Of a stretch of DNA of 64,000 nucleotides, positions 55,191 to 63,799 are shown one piece after another. A model generated the notes under the pieces. That model did no database searches and was not told the DNA's origin. It saw only the letters and a list, made by a program, of their open reading frames with translations. A program made the position numbers and the translations under genes. This stretch comes from Pseudobacillus wudalianchiensis. Lineage in GTDB: Bacteria; Bacillota; Bacilli; Bacillales; Domibacillaceae. The stretch's first letter is position 1. Every line of letters starts with the position of its first letter. The DNA lies in NCBI RefSeq assembly GCF_001685015.1, contig NZ_MAYT01000002.1, positions 33,221 through 97,220 on the forward strand, given 5' to 3'.

Positions 55191-56057
55191 ATGGTGAAAG
55201 AGAAGAAAGGTAATCCAGGAGCCCAGTTGATTGTTTTCATTATTCTTGTACTAGCAAGCGGTTGGCTTGGGGTATTGCTTGATTCTGTTCTGATAGAACA
55301 GCCTGAAGGCAACTCTTTAGGGATGGGGTTATGGCTAGTGCTGCCGTTTCTAACAGCGATAATCCTTAGAACCATCAGTCGCGATTGGAAAGACATGGGG
55401 ATGAAACCCAATCTTAAAGGCAATATGAAGTGGTATCTTGTTTCATTTGCGATCTATCCTCTTGTTACACTGATAACAGTTGGCCTTGCGGCGCTTTTCA
55501 GAGTTACTGACTTATCTAATGTTGACCTGAGGCCGTTTTTTTCACTTGTTGTTGTTTCTGTTGCAGGAAATTTTATTAAAAATATATTCGAAGAGTTTTC
55601 CTGGCGTGGGTATCTAACGCCAAAGCTAATTGAGCTTAAGGTGAATGACTGGCTCATTTATCTTGTTTCTGGTCTTGGTTGGGCATTGTGGCACGCTGCG
55701 TACTATATGGTGTTTCTTCCAGACAGCTATTTTGAATCGATTTCGCGGGTGGGCATGCTGTTGTCAGGCTGTGTGCTGATGTTATGCTGGACTGTTATGT
55801 ATGTTGAGATATACAGGCTGACAAAGTCCGTGTGGCCATGTGTCTTGATGCATGCCGTCGAAGATGCGTTTCCTACCGTTTTAGTAACAATCAGCGGTGT
55901 GATAACGTTTACTAAGAGTGGTGATGTTTGGTTGAATCCCATTAGCGGAGTAGTAGCAACAATTTTGTTCCTTGGAATTGGGCTTCTTCTTAGATGGATA
56001 AGAATTGAAAAAGAGCGCCATTCCAATGCTAAGATAGACCCGTCTCTTACTCTCTAA
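55191..56057 (+). CDS. CPBP-family intramembrane metalloprotease
   Basis: A 288-aa, seven- or eight-helix protein of the CAAX/bacteriocin-processing (ABI) family. The glutamate motif E134-E135-x3-R139 in FEEFSWRGYL, H168 in WALWHAAYY and H221-x3-D225 in HAVEDAF form the predicted catalytic site. ATG start after AAAAGGAGAC. Such proteases process prenylated or bacteriocin-like peptides or give self-protection; no bacteriocin gene is visible here. Hairpin terminator at 56123-56158. The 160 bases before it contain only fragments. Confidence 0.88.
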   Translation: MVKEKKGNPGAQLIVFIILVLASGWLGVLLDSVLIEQPEGNSLGMGLWLVLPFLTAIILRTISRDWKDMGMKPNLKGNMKWYLVSFAIYPLVTLITVGLAALFRVTDLSNVDLRPFFSLVVVSVAGNFIKNIFEEFSWRGYLTPKLIELKVNDWLIYLVSGLGWALWHAAYYMVFLPDSYFESISRVGMLLSGCVLMLCWTVMYVEIYRLTKSVWPCVLMHAVEDAFPTVLVTISGVITFTKSGDVWLNPISGVVATILFLGIGLLLRWIRIEKERHSNAKIDPSLTL

Positions 56058-56122
56058 GATCTTATCCTCTCACGGTATTATTACTAACTTAAATGAGATA
56101 CAGGCAAGTTACAGTAAACCAT

Positions 56123-56158
56123 AAAGAAGGTTAGGTATATAACTAATCTTCTTTTTTT
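56123..56158 (+). terminator. Terminator after CPBP gene
   Basis: aaagaaggttag and ctaatcttcttt pair fully around an eight-base loop, followed by T residues. Confidence 0.8.
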
Positions 56159-56234
56159 GCCGAGCCTGCCAAAAAGAATAATCAAATAATTCTTTAGAAG
56201 ATAGTTTACCGGATAATGGATGTATGTTAATATA

Positions 56235-56250
56235 TAGTCAACGTTGAATA
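56235..56250 (+). promoter_or_regulatory. Shared PadR operator, copy 1
   Basis: tagtcaacgttgaata, with the perfect palindrome tcaacgttga at 56238-56247, lies before the ATC-hydrolase-like gene. The same 16 bases with one change precede the padR gene. Confidence 0.7.
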
Positions 56251-56278
56251 TACAATATTTACAAAGGAGTGAAACAGA

Positions 56279-56887
56279 GTGTTAAATAATATCATTCAAA
56301 AGTCTTTTTTTAAAGGGTTACGGCAGAAGGTTGGGGAAGAGCAAACAAAAGATGCCCAAAAATTATTTGTTGAAATCTTAGAGGAGAACAAAGCTTGGGC
56401 AACGGATAAGCCGACTGAATTTAACTTAATCTTTACGTCAATGGTGCTTGCGGCTTTTCGAATATTGAAGAAATATCAATACACAGATTGGGAGGAAATT
56501 ATTCGGTATTGTTTAATGGAACGGACAAAGAAGAAACAGCAATTTTTTATGAAGCTGTATTTATTTTTTGACAGAAAGCCGCTTAAGCGGATTGTTAAGA
56601 TTTCTAAAACAAAGCAAGTAAAGCACTATGGCAGTCAAAACTTTACCCATCATATTGTCAAAGATACAAATCAATCTTTTCATCTGCATGTGAAAAAATG
56701 CTTCTTCTTTGATTTTTTCTGTAAGCATGATGCCTTAGAAATCATGCCAATTTTTTGCAGTATGGATGACATTTGGGGAGATTTACTATTACCACATAAG
56801 CATGGCGTTCAATTTCAGCGGCCGCAGCTCTTATCAAAGGGAGATGATCACTGCTCTTTTAAATTTGATCGAACGGATGCAAAATAG
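56279..56887 (+). CDS. L-2-amino-thiazoline-4-carboxylate hydrolase-like protein
   Basis: A 202-aa protein resembling the ATC hydrolase family (PF14196), enzymes known from conversion of 2-amino-thiazoline-4-carboxylate toward cysteine; most family members are uncharacterised. The C-terminal part holds several Cys and His residues (KKCFFFDFFCKHD, MPIFCSMDD, DDHCSFKF) compatible with a metal or thiol site. GTG start after AAAGGAGTGA. It is paired with a padR gene 80 bases downstream and shares its operator, so both are probably controlled together. Confidence 0.7.
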   Translation: MLNNIIQKSFFKGLRQKVGEEQTKDAQKLFVEILEENKAWATDKPTEFNLIFTSMVLAAFRILKKYQYTDWEEIIRYCLMERTKKKQQFFMKLYLFFDRKPLKRIVKISKTKQVKHYGSQNFTHHIVKDTNQSFHLHVKKCFFFDFFCKHDALEIMPIFCSMDDIWGDLLLPHKHGVQFQRPQLLSKGDDHCSFKFDRTDAK

Positions 56888-56933
56888 CTTTCTTTACAGC
56901 ACTGCCTAAAGAGTGTTATATTTTTTACCATAG

Positions 56934-56949
56934 TAGTTAACGTTGAATA
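56934..56949 (+). promoter_or_regulatory. Shared PadR operator, copy 2
   Basis: tagttaacgttgaata matches copy 1 at 15 of 16 positions and lies about 20 bases before the padR start codon, predicting autorepression. Confidence 0.7.
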
Positions 56950-56969
56950 ATTAATGTTGAGGTGTGAAA

Positions 56970-57515
56970 ATGACGAGACTCATGGTATTAGGCATGCTGC
57001 GGACAAAACCAATGTCTGGCTATGAATTACAACAGCTTTTGCAAGTAAGTGAAGTAGATAAATGGGCAGGGATCCTTCCAGGTTCGATTTATCATGCGCT
57101 GAAAAAAATGGATAAAGAAGGATTCATTAAAGTAGCTAACGTCGAATCAACTGGACATCGCACAAAGGCCATCTACGAAATTACCGAGGAAGGCGAGAGA
57201 GAATATGAGAAGCTGCTGATCGAGTCTTTTCGGGAACCTTCTGTGAAATTGCCCGTCCTTTTGTATACCGGACTATCTATGTTGAATATGCCTCATAACC
57301 AGGCAGATCCCAAGAAAATCATTAAAGCCATTGAGGATCAAATCGAGGAGCTTCAGGCAGCACTAGCTAATATTCGGACTGGACAGGAGATAAAAGCACA
57401 ATATATAGAAGTGAATGAATTAACGAACCTAACTTTTCAAAATATGATCGACCAATACCAGCTTCAAATAGATTTCTTGGAAAGAATCAAAAACACCTTA
57501 ATAATTAGAGAATAG
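56970..57515 (+). CDS. PadR-family transcriptional regulator
   Basis: A 181-aa winged-helix repressor: MVLGMLRTKPMSGYELQQLL, SIYHALKKMDKEGFI and the wing IYEITEEGEREYEKLL are the PadR signature, followed by a C-terminal helical dimerisation domain (about 105-180). ATG 56970, after TTGAGGTG, is preferred to a GTG two codons earlier. Forms a unit with the ATC-hydrolase-like gene through the common operator. Confidence 0.9.
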   Translation: MTRLMVLGMLRTKPMSGYELQQLLQVSEVDKWAGILPGSIYHALKKMDKEGFIKVANVESTGHRTKAIYEITEEGEREYEKLLIESFREPSVKLPVLLYTGLSMLNMPHNQADPKKIIKAIEDQIEELQAALANIRTGQEIKAQYIEVNELTNLTFQNMIDQYQLQIDFLERIKNTLIIRE

Positions 57516-57547
57516 CAGAGTATAAACGACGAACCGCATCAATTTTT

Positions 57548-57581
57548 AACAGGCAGACAGTAAATGACTGCCTGTTTTTTT
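57548..57581 (+). terminator. Terminator after padR
   Basis: aacaggcag and ctgcctgtt pair around an 11-base loop, followed by seven T. Confidence 0.85.
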
Positions 57582-57760
57582 ATGTAAAGAATGATTCGAA
57601 TTTTATTTACCTACAGTGATGACTCTGATGATTTATATTTTAAAACTAGCTGTGATCATTCAAGAATTTTGATAAAGAAACAGATTCGCTTGCTGTTGTT
57701 TAATAGTAAGTCGTGTAAATGACAACAAGTGGAAAAGCTGAAAGTTCCATTAGAAGAATC

Positions 57761-58615
57761 TTACTTTGAATACGTTTCTTCTGATAGAAACTTGATAAAA
57801 CGTTTTAAGCCTTTAGGCTGTTGTTGTCTATTTTTTATAACAAAATTTATTTGGACCGTCTCGGGAAGTTCGGATATGGTGTATTCATGTTCGTACCTTG
57901 AAAGTTTGGCCACATCGGAAGGGACTAAACTGATTCCTAACCCATCACTAACAGATTGTAAAATAGCCTCAAGCGAATCAAATTCAATGATGCGAGCATT
58001 CTTCTGCGAATTCTTTTTTGCTAAGTGAATAAGCTTCTGGCGATAAATGCAATGAGGATCGCTATTTACGAGCAAGGTCTGTTCAGGCTGCTTCTCAACA
58101 GGACAAGACGTTGATGAAATAAGGCTTACCTTTTCAACAATTGTGTAAACTGTCTTCAGCCCATCTTGGTCAAATGGCTCGCTAATAAAGGCGCCATCTA
58201 TTTCTCCATATATCATTTGTTCCAATAACAGCCTAGCCGTATCTGTCTTCACTTTTACCTCAACTTGCTCGTGTACATTAAGAAAAGATGACAATATTCT
58301 CGGTACCCTTAAGGCAGAGACTGTTTGGGTAGCCCCAATTGTTAGCTGTTCTGGCCATTTTTCAGGGTTCAGTTCTATTTTTGCTTCCTCCATTAACAGT
58401 AAGATCTGGTTAGCATAATCTAGTAAAGTTGCTCCTTCATTCGTGATGGTTACTCCTCTGTTGTTTCGATTCAGTAATCTAACACCTAATTCTGCCTCTA
58501 ATATTTTAATTCTTTGACTAATATTTGATTGTACATAGCCTAATTTTTCAGCCGCTTTAGAGATAGAATGCGATTCTGCAACATGTTTGAAAATCAATAA
58601 ATCATGAGACTCCAC
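57761..58615 (-). CDS. LysR-family transcriptional regulator
   Basis: A 284-aa LTTR: winged helix about 1-60 (FKHVAESHSISKAAEKLGYV, QSNISQRIKILEAELGVRLL) and a substrate-binding domain about 88-280. GTG 58615 follows GGAGAAC. Divergent from an SDR gene 133 bases away, the usual LysR arrangement in which it activates the neighbour and represses itself. The effector is unknown. Confidence 0.92.
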   Translation of the reverse strand: MESHDLLIFKHVAESHSISKAAEKLGYVQSNISQRIKILEAELGVRLLNRNNRGVTITNEGATLLDYANQILLLMEEAKIELNPEKWPEQLTIGATQTVSALRVPRILSSFLNVHEQVEVKVKTDTARLLLEQMIYGEIDGAFISEPFDQDGLKTVYTIVEKVSLISSTSCPVEKQPEQTLLVNSDPHCIYRQKLIHLAKKNSQKNARIIEFDSLEAILQSVSDGLGISLVPSDVAKLSRYEHEYTISELPETVQINFVIKNRQQQPKGLKRFIKFLSEETYSK

Positions 58616-58747
58616 AAGTTCTCCTATCCTTCCTTGATATCATTTAAACTGATACCTCTCTAATTTTTACTTATTATACAGCTCTGATCCCTCAAAATAT
58701 AATAAAAATATCCAATGAATGAGGAAGGGTGAGTCAAAATAAAACTA

Positions 58748-59479
58748 GTGAATAAGTCAATCATTATAACTGGTGCTGGAACAGGGATAGGAAAAGCAAC
58801 GGCCTTAAAGTTAGCAAGTGAAGGAGCAAAAGTCGTTATTCATTATCATCAGTCTGCCTATGACGCAGAGGAGGTGGTAAGAAAAATTAAGGAGCAGGGA
58901 GGTGAAGCATTTTCTTTTAAAGCGAACGTGGCCAATGAGGAGGAAGTCATAAAAATGGTGGCTAAAACGGTTGAAGTATATGGAGCCATCGATGGATTAG
59001 TGAACAATGCCAGTATTACCGCCCACATCTTTATGGACGATTTAGACTCCGTGACGGATCAAGTTTGGAACAAACTGTTTGATGTCAATGTGAAAGGCAT
59101 GTTTTATTGTGTAAAAGCAGTAGTGCCCCATATGAGACAGCAAGGATCAGGAGTCATTATCAATATGGGAAGCGTGGCAGGAGTGACGGGTATTGGCTCA
59201 TCTATTCCATATGCTGCAACTAAATCAGCCATTCATACGATGACAAGGTCATTAGCCATTGCTTTGGCGCCAGAAATTAGGGTGAATGCCATTGCACCGG
59301 GAGCCGTGGATACAAAATGGTGGAACGGCAATGAAGAGAAGATGTATCATCTTGCTGGAAACTTGCCGCTTAAGAGGATCTCAACGCCTGAAGATATTGC
59401 AGAATCCATTGTTTTTCAAATGACCCAAAATTCCGTAACGGGACAAACATTTATAGTAGACAATGGACAGATTCTTTGA
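58748..59479 (+). CDS. Short-chain dehydrogenase/reductase (FabG-like)
   Basis: A 243-aa classical SDR. The NAD(P) motif TGAGTGIG is at residues 8-15, NNAS is in the NNAG position, and the triad is S142, Y155 and K159 (YAATK). PG motif follows (IAPGAVDT). GTG 58748 has only a distant GGGTGAG, so the start is less certain. It probably oxidises or reduces a small alcohol or ketone under control of the divergent LysR regulator. Confidence 0.9.
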   Translation: MNKSIIITGAGTGIGKATALKLASEGAKVVIHYHQSAYDAEEVVRKIKEQGGEAFSFKANVANEEEVIKMVAKTVEVYGAIDGLVNNASITAHIFMDDLDSVTDQVWNKLFDVNVKGMFYCVKAVVPHMRQQGSGVIINMGSVAGVTGIGSSIPYAATKSAIHTMTRSLAIALAPEIRVNAIAPGAVDTKWWNGNEEKMYHLAGNLPLKRISTPEDIAESIVFQMTQNSVTGQTFIVDNGQIL

Positions 59480-59832
59480 CATAGCTGCGACGGATGAGTT
59501 GAATTTCATAGCGCAAATATTAGCCATCTAAAAACGCTTGTCTTCTTTAGTGTTCAGGGCTCTGATGGTCCTGGTTATCCACTTGAAAGACAAGCGTTTG
59601 CATTCAGCCGATATAACGTAGGCTGCCTCTATATTTTGATATCTTAAAGTTTTCGTAAGAACAGAGAAAAAGAGCGAAAATGATGTAGGGGATCGATCGT
59701 TTGTCTCATTTGAGTTTAATGAGGTTACATAGAAGTCCTATTACGTGATGCAGTGTCTTAGTCGTCTCTCTTTTTGTGAAATGGCTTGAAATATTTTTTT
59801 ACTTACACAGGCTTTTACAAGTAGATTTATCG
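59480..59832. other. Gene-free stretch with long inverted repeat
   Basis: aaacgcttgtctt (59532-59544) and aagacaagcgttt (59587-59599) are perfect 13-base arms enclosing 42 bases that can themselves pair (cagggc/gtcctg). No T run follows. The rest contains no supported gene. Confidence 0.5.
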
Positions 59833-60057
59833 TTAAATAGGTTGTGTCAGTTGATGTAGCATCAAGTTGTGCACTTGAGACTCCATTGTTTCTATATACT
59901 CTTTCTCAAATGTTTGCTTAGGGTGTGGATAAAACCATTGAATTTTATCTTGGTGAAAAATCCCTCGATAATCTGTTCCTTGAATCTTCAGCTTGAACTG
60001 ATGGCGTTCATGCACTTGGTCTTTAAACATGGGTTTTACTTCAAAATGTTGAAACAT
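59833..60057 (-). CDS. YheE-like (DUF5342) small protein
   Basis: A 74-aa protein beginning MFQHFEVKPMFKDQVHERHQ and ending with an HNLMLHQL stretch, similar in length and ends to the Bacillus YheE family as I remember it. ATG start behind TAGGAGGAA, an excellent ribosome site. Function unknown; cytoplasmic, with alternating beta-type residues. Confidence 0.6.
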   Translation of the reverse strand: MFQHFEVKPMFKDQVHERHQFKLKIQGTDYRGIFHQDKIQWFYPHPKQTFEKEYIETMESQVHNLMLHQLTQPI

Positions 60058-60237
60058 GATAAATTCCTCCTAAATAATTAAATTAATTGGTTTGGCTGGT
60101 GTAAAACTTGTACACTAAATCGACTTTATGATTGTGTTCCTTTTAATTAGATCTCTTAATGAAGTTAATGCTTCTCTTCTTCATTTCATGCTAGATTAGA
60201 TGCGGCGCTTTGAAGTTTACTGTTTGTCAAATCCCTT

Positions 60238-60552
60238 TTAATGGCGAACATATTCCTCATACTGGGTCACTTCTCCCGTTAGGGCATCAATCTCTACGTC
60301 ATGTTCCTGATCCTGCTTCACGATTGTAATTTCATATTTTTTGATTCCATTTTCAGTTTTTACATGGCTATCCGTTACTAGCCCGCCCTTTGAGGCATAT
60401 AACGCAATATCTTTAGCTTTTAATTCATTGATTGTGTGTGAAGATACATTAATTTGAGCAGCTTCTGGCTGAGGATCTGTTACAGCGTAAGCGCCTACCC
60501 CCAGACCACCTACGATTAAAAAACTTGTGAATAGCTTTTTAACTGATTTCAT
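60238..60552 (-). CDS. Secreted PepSY-domain protein
   Basis: A 104-aa protein with an N-terminal signal or anchor segment (LFTSFLIVGGLGVGAYAV) and one PepSY domain: the YEITIVKQDQEHDVEIDALT segment and GEVTQYEEY end are typical. PepSY modules are thought to modulate extracellular peptidases or other surface proteins. ATG start after AAGGAGGGG. It stands alone. Confidence 0.82.
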   Translation of the reverse strand: MKSVKKLFTSFLIVGGLGVGAYAVTDPQPEAAQINVSSHTINELKAKDIALYASKGGLVTDSHVKTENGIKKYEITIVKQDQEHDVEIDALTGEVTQYEEYVRH

Positions 60553-60696
60553 TTTTAACCCCTCCTTGTTTTGTTCGTATTCTTATAGTAGCCGCTCAAT
60601 TTTAAAGGAGAAGAAGAAGAAGTTTAAAATTGTCTTAGAAAATGAGAAGAATATTAAAGTCGAAAGGATGTCCTAGAAGTAAAGAAGAGGTTTAAA

Positions 60697-60741
60697 AGAA
60701 AGCGCCTGTTTCCTTAGTTGAAGGAATTCAGGCGCTTTCTT
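60697..60741. terminator. Bidirectional terminator
   Basis: aagaaagcgcctg and caggcgctttctt are perfect 13-base arms. It ends the FAD oxidoreductase gene on the minus strand. Confidence 0.75.
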
Positions 60742-60755
60742 ACAGAGTCTTGGAA

Positions 60756-61982
60756 TTAATGCCTGGCAAGCAGAGGCCGGTTTTGCAAATATAACGGTAG
60801 ATCTGGATGATTCCCTTTCACAATGTCTTGAACGATAATTTTCGCTAACATTTGGCTGTACACCGTTCCGTTATCTCCAAATCCAAATAAAAAATAGCTG
60901 TTAGGATATTCATCGTAAACGCCGATAATAGGCAGGCCATCTACGGTTCCCCCATAAAACGCTGCTAAATAATATTCAGGTTCTACGCGAATATCAGGAA
61001 ACATTTTATTAAATTCTGCGACGAGCTTCTCTTTTTTGTGCATTAGCTTGCTGTCTCGATCTTCAGGGTAGGTCGTATTGTCATCGAGCCCGCCAATAAT
61101 AATTCTATTGTCGGCAGTTGTACGCATGAATAGATAGGGGCGAGCTGTCTCCCAAATAAGTGTCCGGTTATGCCAGGTGGAGAAGTCAGCTACTGGAGTA
61201 GTCGTCACGGTGTACGTACTCACAAAGGAGGCTTTTTTCTCTTTTTTAATATCCATTCCTTCATAGCCTGCAGCGAAAATAACCTGGCGTGCGTTAATAG
61301 AGTATTTTGTCTTTGTTGAAATGATCATTCGCTCTTGTTGGGGATCATAACGGTGGCCATTCATTTCTGTATGTTCATAAATGCGAACACCTTTTTTAGC
61401 TGCATAATCAAATAGGGCATGTGTGAATTTAAAAGGGTTTAATTCTCCATCATTGTAAGAATAAATGGCCGCTTCTCTGCTAAAAGGATAGTTAGCTTCA
61501 ATATCACTCTTTGTCCAAAAAGCAAGTTCGAAATTGTGTTTCTTTAACAACTCGTACTCTTTTTCCAAGCGGTTAATATCTTCTGTAGAGCTAGCAAAAT
61601 AAAGGGTATCCCTTCGATTGAATTCGCAATCGATTTTGACCATTTTTGATGCTTTTTCAATTTCGTTAATGGCCTCTTTTAGCAATTGTAGATGCCGCTC
61701 AATATAAGCTTTTCCGAAAGTATTTATTAAGTCTGTAAACATTTTTTCACCAGAGTATTGGATGAGTGCCGTATTTGTACTAGTACTGCCACTGCCAACT
61801 TTTTCTTTTTCCACTATGACCACATCTAAACCGGCATCTGCAAGATAGTAAGCACACTGCGCGGCGGAGCTTCCGCCCCCAACAATTAATACATCACAGC
61901 GAAGATCCTCCTCTAAGGCTGGATATGAGGGGGCATCAGGAAACGTAGTTGGCCAATGATACTTTCCAGATTGTAAGTTCAT
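60756..61982 (-). CDS. FAD-dependent D-amino-acid/glycine oxidase-like oxidoreductase (DAO family)
   Basis: A 408-aa flavoenzyme of the DadA/glycine oxidase family. The FAD motif VLIVGGGSSAAQCAYYLADA (GxGxxx, here GGGSSA) is near residues 30-50, and FGFGDNGTVYSQMLAKII near the C terminus closes the site. ATG 61982 follows GGAGGAAGC; the longer frame is unsupported. It would oxidise an amino acid or secondary amine to the imino acid. No Rieske domain is appended. Monocistronic. Confidence 0.87.
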   Translation of the reverse strand: MNLQSGKYHWPTTFPDAPSYPALEEDLRCDVLIVGGGSSAAQCAYYLADAGLDVVIVEKEKVGSGSTSTNTALIQYSGEKMFTDLINTFGKAYIERHLQLLKEAINEIEKASKMVKIDCEFNRRDTLYFASSTEDINRLEKEYELLKKHNFELAFWTKSDIEANYPFSREAAIYSYNDGELNPFKFTHALFDYAAKKGVRIYEHTEMNGHRYDPQQERMIISTKTKYSINARQVIFAAGYEGMDIKKEKKASFVSTYTVTTTPVADFSTWHNRTLIWETARPYLFMRTTADNRIIIGGLDDNTTYPEDRDSKLMHKKEKLVAEFNKMFPDIRVEPEYYLAAFYGGTVDGLPIIGVYDEYPNSYFLFGFGDNGTVYSQMLAKIIVQDIVKGNHPDLPLYLQNRPLLARH

Positions 61983-62145
61983 TTGCTTCCTCCTATTTTT
62001 TCTAACCATACTGTTAATATTTCCAAACTGTTGTGGCGCATGCACACAGAAGTATTCTAATCAAGAGGAAGGGGGTTTTTCTTGTTTAATAATCACCTTT
62101 GTCTTTTCAAGAATACAATAAGTTAAAAACCTCTAAGGGTGGATC

Positions 62146-62766
62146 ATGATGGCTATTACATTACCGGTAAACACGTACACTGTTAAAGTGGGCGGCAGTC
62201 CAAACAAAACAGTTTTTTATCCTCAACTATTTAGGATGCAAAATCAAGAGGTAGAAAGATCAATAAATCGCACTATTAGGGAGCGAAATCAGCAGCTGAT
62301 AAATGAGCAAATTGGGAATATGCCTTCATCAGTAGAAGAAATGATCGGATATTATGAAATTAAGAACAACCAGCGTGAAGTTTTGAGCCTATCACTAATC
62401 AATTACACTTATCACTATCACGCAGCTCATGGCATGACGTATATAAAGTCTTTAACATTTGATCTGAGAACAGGAAGGCTCTATCAATTAAAAGATTTAT
62501 TTAAGCCGGGAAGTGATTATGTAAAAAGGCTCTCTGTCTTAATTGATAAGCAGATCAAACAACGAAATATCCAGCTGCTCAACGGCTTCACAGCTATCCG
62601 TCCAGATCAAGATTTTTATATTGCTGATAAGACACTGGTCATCTATTTTCAGCTCTATGAAATCACTCCCTACGTTGTTGGTTTTCCAATGTTTCCGATA
62701 TCTATATTTGATCTAGAGGACATTGTAGATGAAAACGGTCCCCTTGGACGAATGGCTGCGTCATAA
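62146..62766 (+). CDS. DUF3298/RsiV-like domain protein
   Basis: A 206-aa protein with a DUF4163-like N-terminal half (PVNTYTVKVGGSPNKTVFYP) and a DUF3298-like half (LTFDLRTGRLYQLKDLFKPG, ending FDLEDIV), the combination found in PdaC and in the anti-sigma factor RsiV, where it can bind lysozyme or peptidoglycan. No signal peptide or membrane helix is evident, which is unusual for the family. ATG 62146 or 62149 after AAGGGTGG. Confidence 0.75.
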   Translation: MMAITLPVNTYTVKVGGSPNKTVFYPQLFRMQNQEVERSINRTIRERNQQLINEQIGNMPSSVEEMIGYYEIKNNQREVLSLSLINYTYHYHAAHGMTYIKSLTFDLRTGRLYQLKDLFKPGSDYVKRLSVLIDKQIKQRNIQLLNGFTAIRPDQDFYIADKTLVIYFQLYEITPYVVGFPMFPISIFDLEDIVDENGPLGRMAAS

Positions 62767-62836
62767 AGAGGAGAATCAATTTTAAAAGCAGGGTGCTGGA
62801 AAAAACTGAAGGGAAATAAAGAGATCTCTATAAAAT

Positions 62837-63331
62837 TCACCAGCATAAAACGATGATTTTATAGGGAGTCGTTTGGGCAGGAATGCTTTTTGTGCTAGGA
62901 CCATAGATGACAATGAGATTTCGGTTTGCAGGATTTTTAGAAAAAGCCTGCCCGTTTGTTAGGGAAATCTGGGTAAATGGAGAAAGGTTTAATTTTAATT
63001 GGCCATCGCGGCTCTCCAGCTGGCTGTTAAAGAAGTCTACTTTCACATTCTGAAGCGGATTAAGCTTTACCACAATAAGCGCTTGGTATTGCGGCGGGAA
63101 AATAAGCGGGACGGGTGCATTTGCATCGTAATAGCCGGTAACTTTATCCCCTGCAGCCACCATCGCATGGTCTACAAAGTACGTGGCAGGCGAAACAACA
63201 AAATTTATGATGGAGCCGGTCCCATCATCTATAGACATCAATTTATAGCAGCCTGCACCTGTATCATTTTGACTGCTCATCAAATCACTGATCATTGTAA
63301 TCGTCCCTGTGTATGACTTAAAATTGACCAT
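62837..63331 (-). CDS. Hypothetical protein, 164 aa, beta-rich
   Basis: ATG 63331, after GGAGGTATAAG, opens a protein of about 164 residues that I do not recognise. It starts MVNFKSYTGTITMISDLMSS and is rich in beta-type residues; SIDDGTGSIINFVVSPATYF resembles an OB-fold strand pair. No membrane segment or catalytic motif is seen. An ATG five codons earlier exists in the same frame. Confidence 0.6.
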   Translation of the reverse strand: MVNFKSYTGTITMISDLMSSQNDTGAGCYKLMSIDDGTGSIINFVVSPATYFVDHAMVAAGDKVTGYYDANAPVPLIFPPQYQALIVVKLNPLQNVKVDFFNSQLESRDGQLKLNLSPFTQISLTNGQAFSKNPANRNLIVIYGPSTKSIPAQTTPYKIIVLCW

Positions 63332-63346
63332 TCTTATACCTCCCAT

Positions 63347-63799
63347 GCTACTTCATTTCAAAATAATGTATGACAATTACCTAAAATGGTGAGAGGTGAT
63401 CTATACGGAGAACACTAAGAGCCAAGGGAAAATTTTTTTCCTCGGCTATTTGCCGTTTAAAAGGCGAAGGCAATTGTGTTCTAAATTATCTGAATATAGC
63501 TATTATTTTTATTTTTGAAAGATAATACCTTTATTTACATTGATTAATAAGTGTTTTTCTGAGAAAGACAGTTGTATTTTTCTGAAAAAATATTATTATA
63601 GAATAAGAAGGTTTAAGGTCTAGATCGAAAAGAGGGAGATGAAAGTCCTTTCTATTTGTTTGGAGTGCCAGAAACAAGCAAGGAAATATTTTGGTATAGA
63701 TAAGAAGTGACGCTGGATGGATTCCTTCGATGTCAAAAAAGCGTATGTGTATGCCGCTTAAATTTTCGGCGATCGTTGGTAAAAGAGGAGGAAATAAAA
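63347..63799. other. Gene-free leader before the permease gene
   Basis: agccaagg and cctcggct (63419-63447) form an imperfect hairpin. I searched for T-box, lysine and other riboswitch cores and did not find one. No gene is supported. Confidence 0.45.

Noticed and set aside
56110-56135. aaaccataaagaaggttagg as an att copy
   Set aside because: The resemblance comes from a terminator stem arm; alignment needs gaps.
57531-57549. gaaccgcatcaatttttaa as a further att-like copy
   Set aside because: Only gaaccg and atca match the reference and it lies just before a terminator; expected by chance in this AT-rich DNA.
63347-63799. T-box or lysine riboswitch before the amino-acid permease
   Set aside because: No GGGTGG T-box motif and no L-box core were found.
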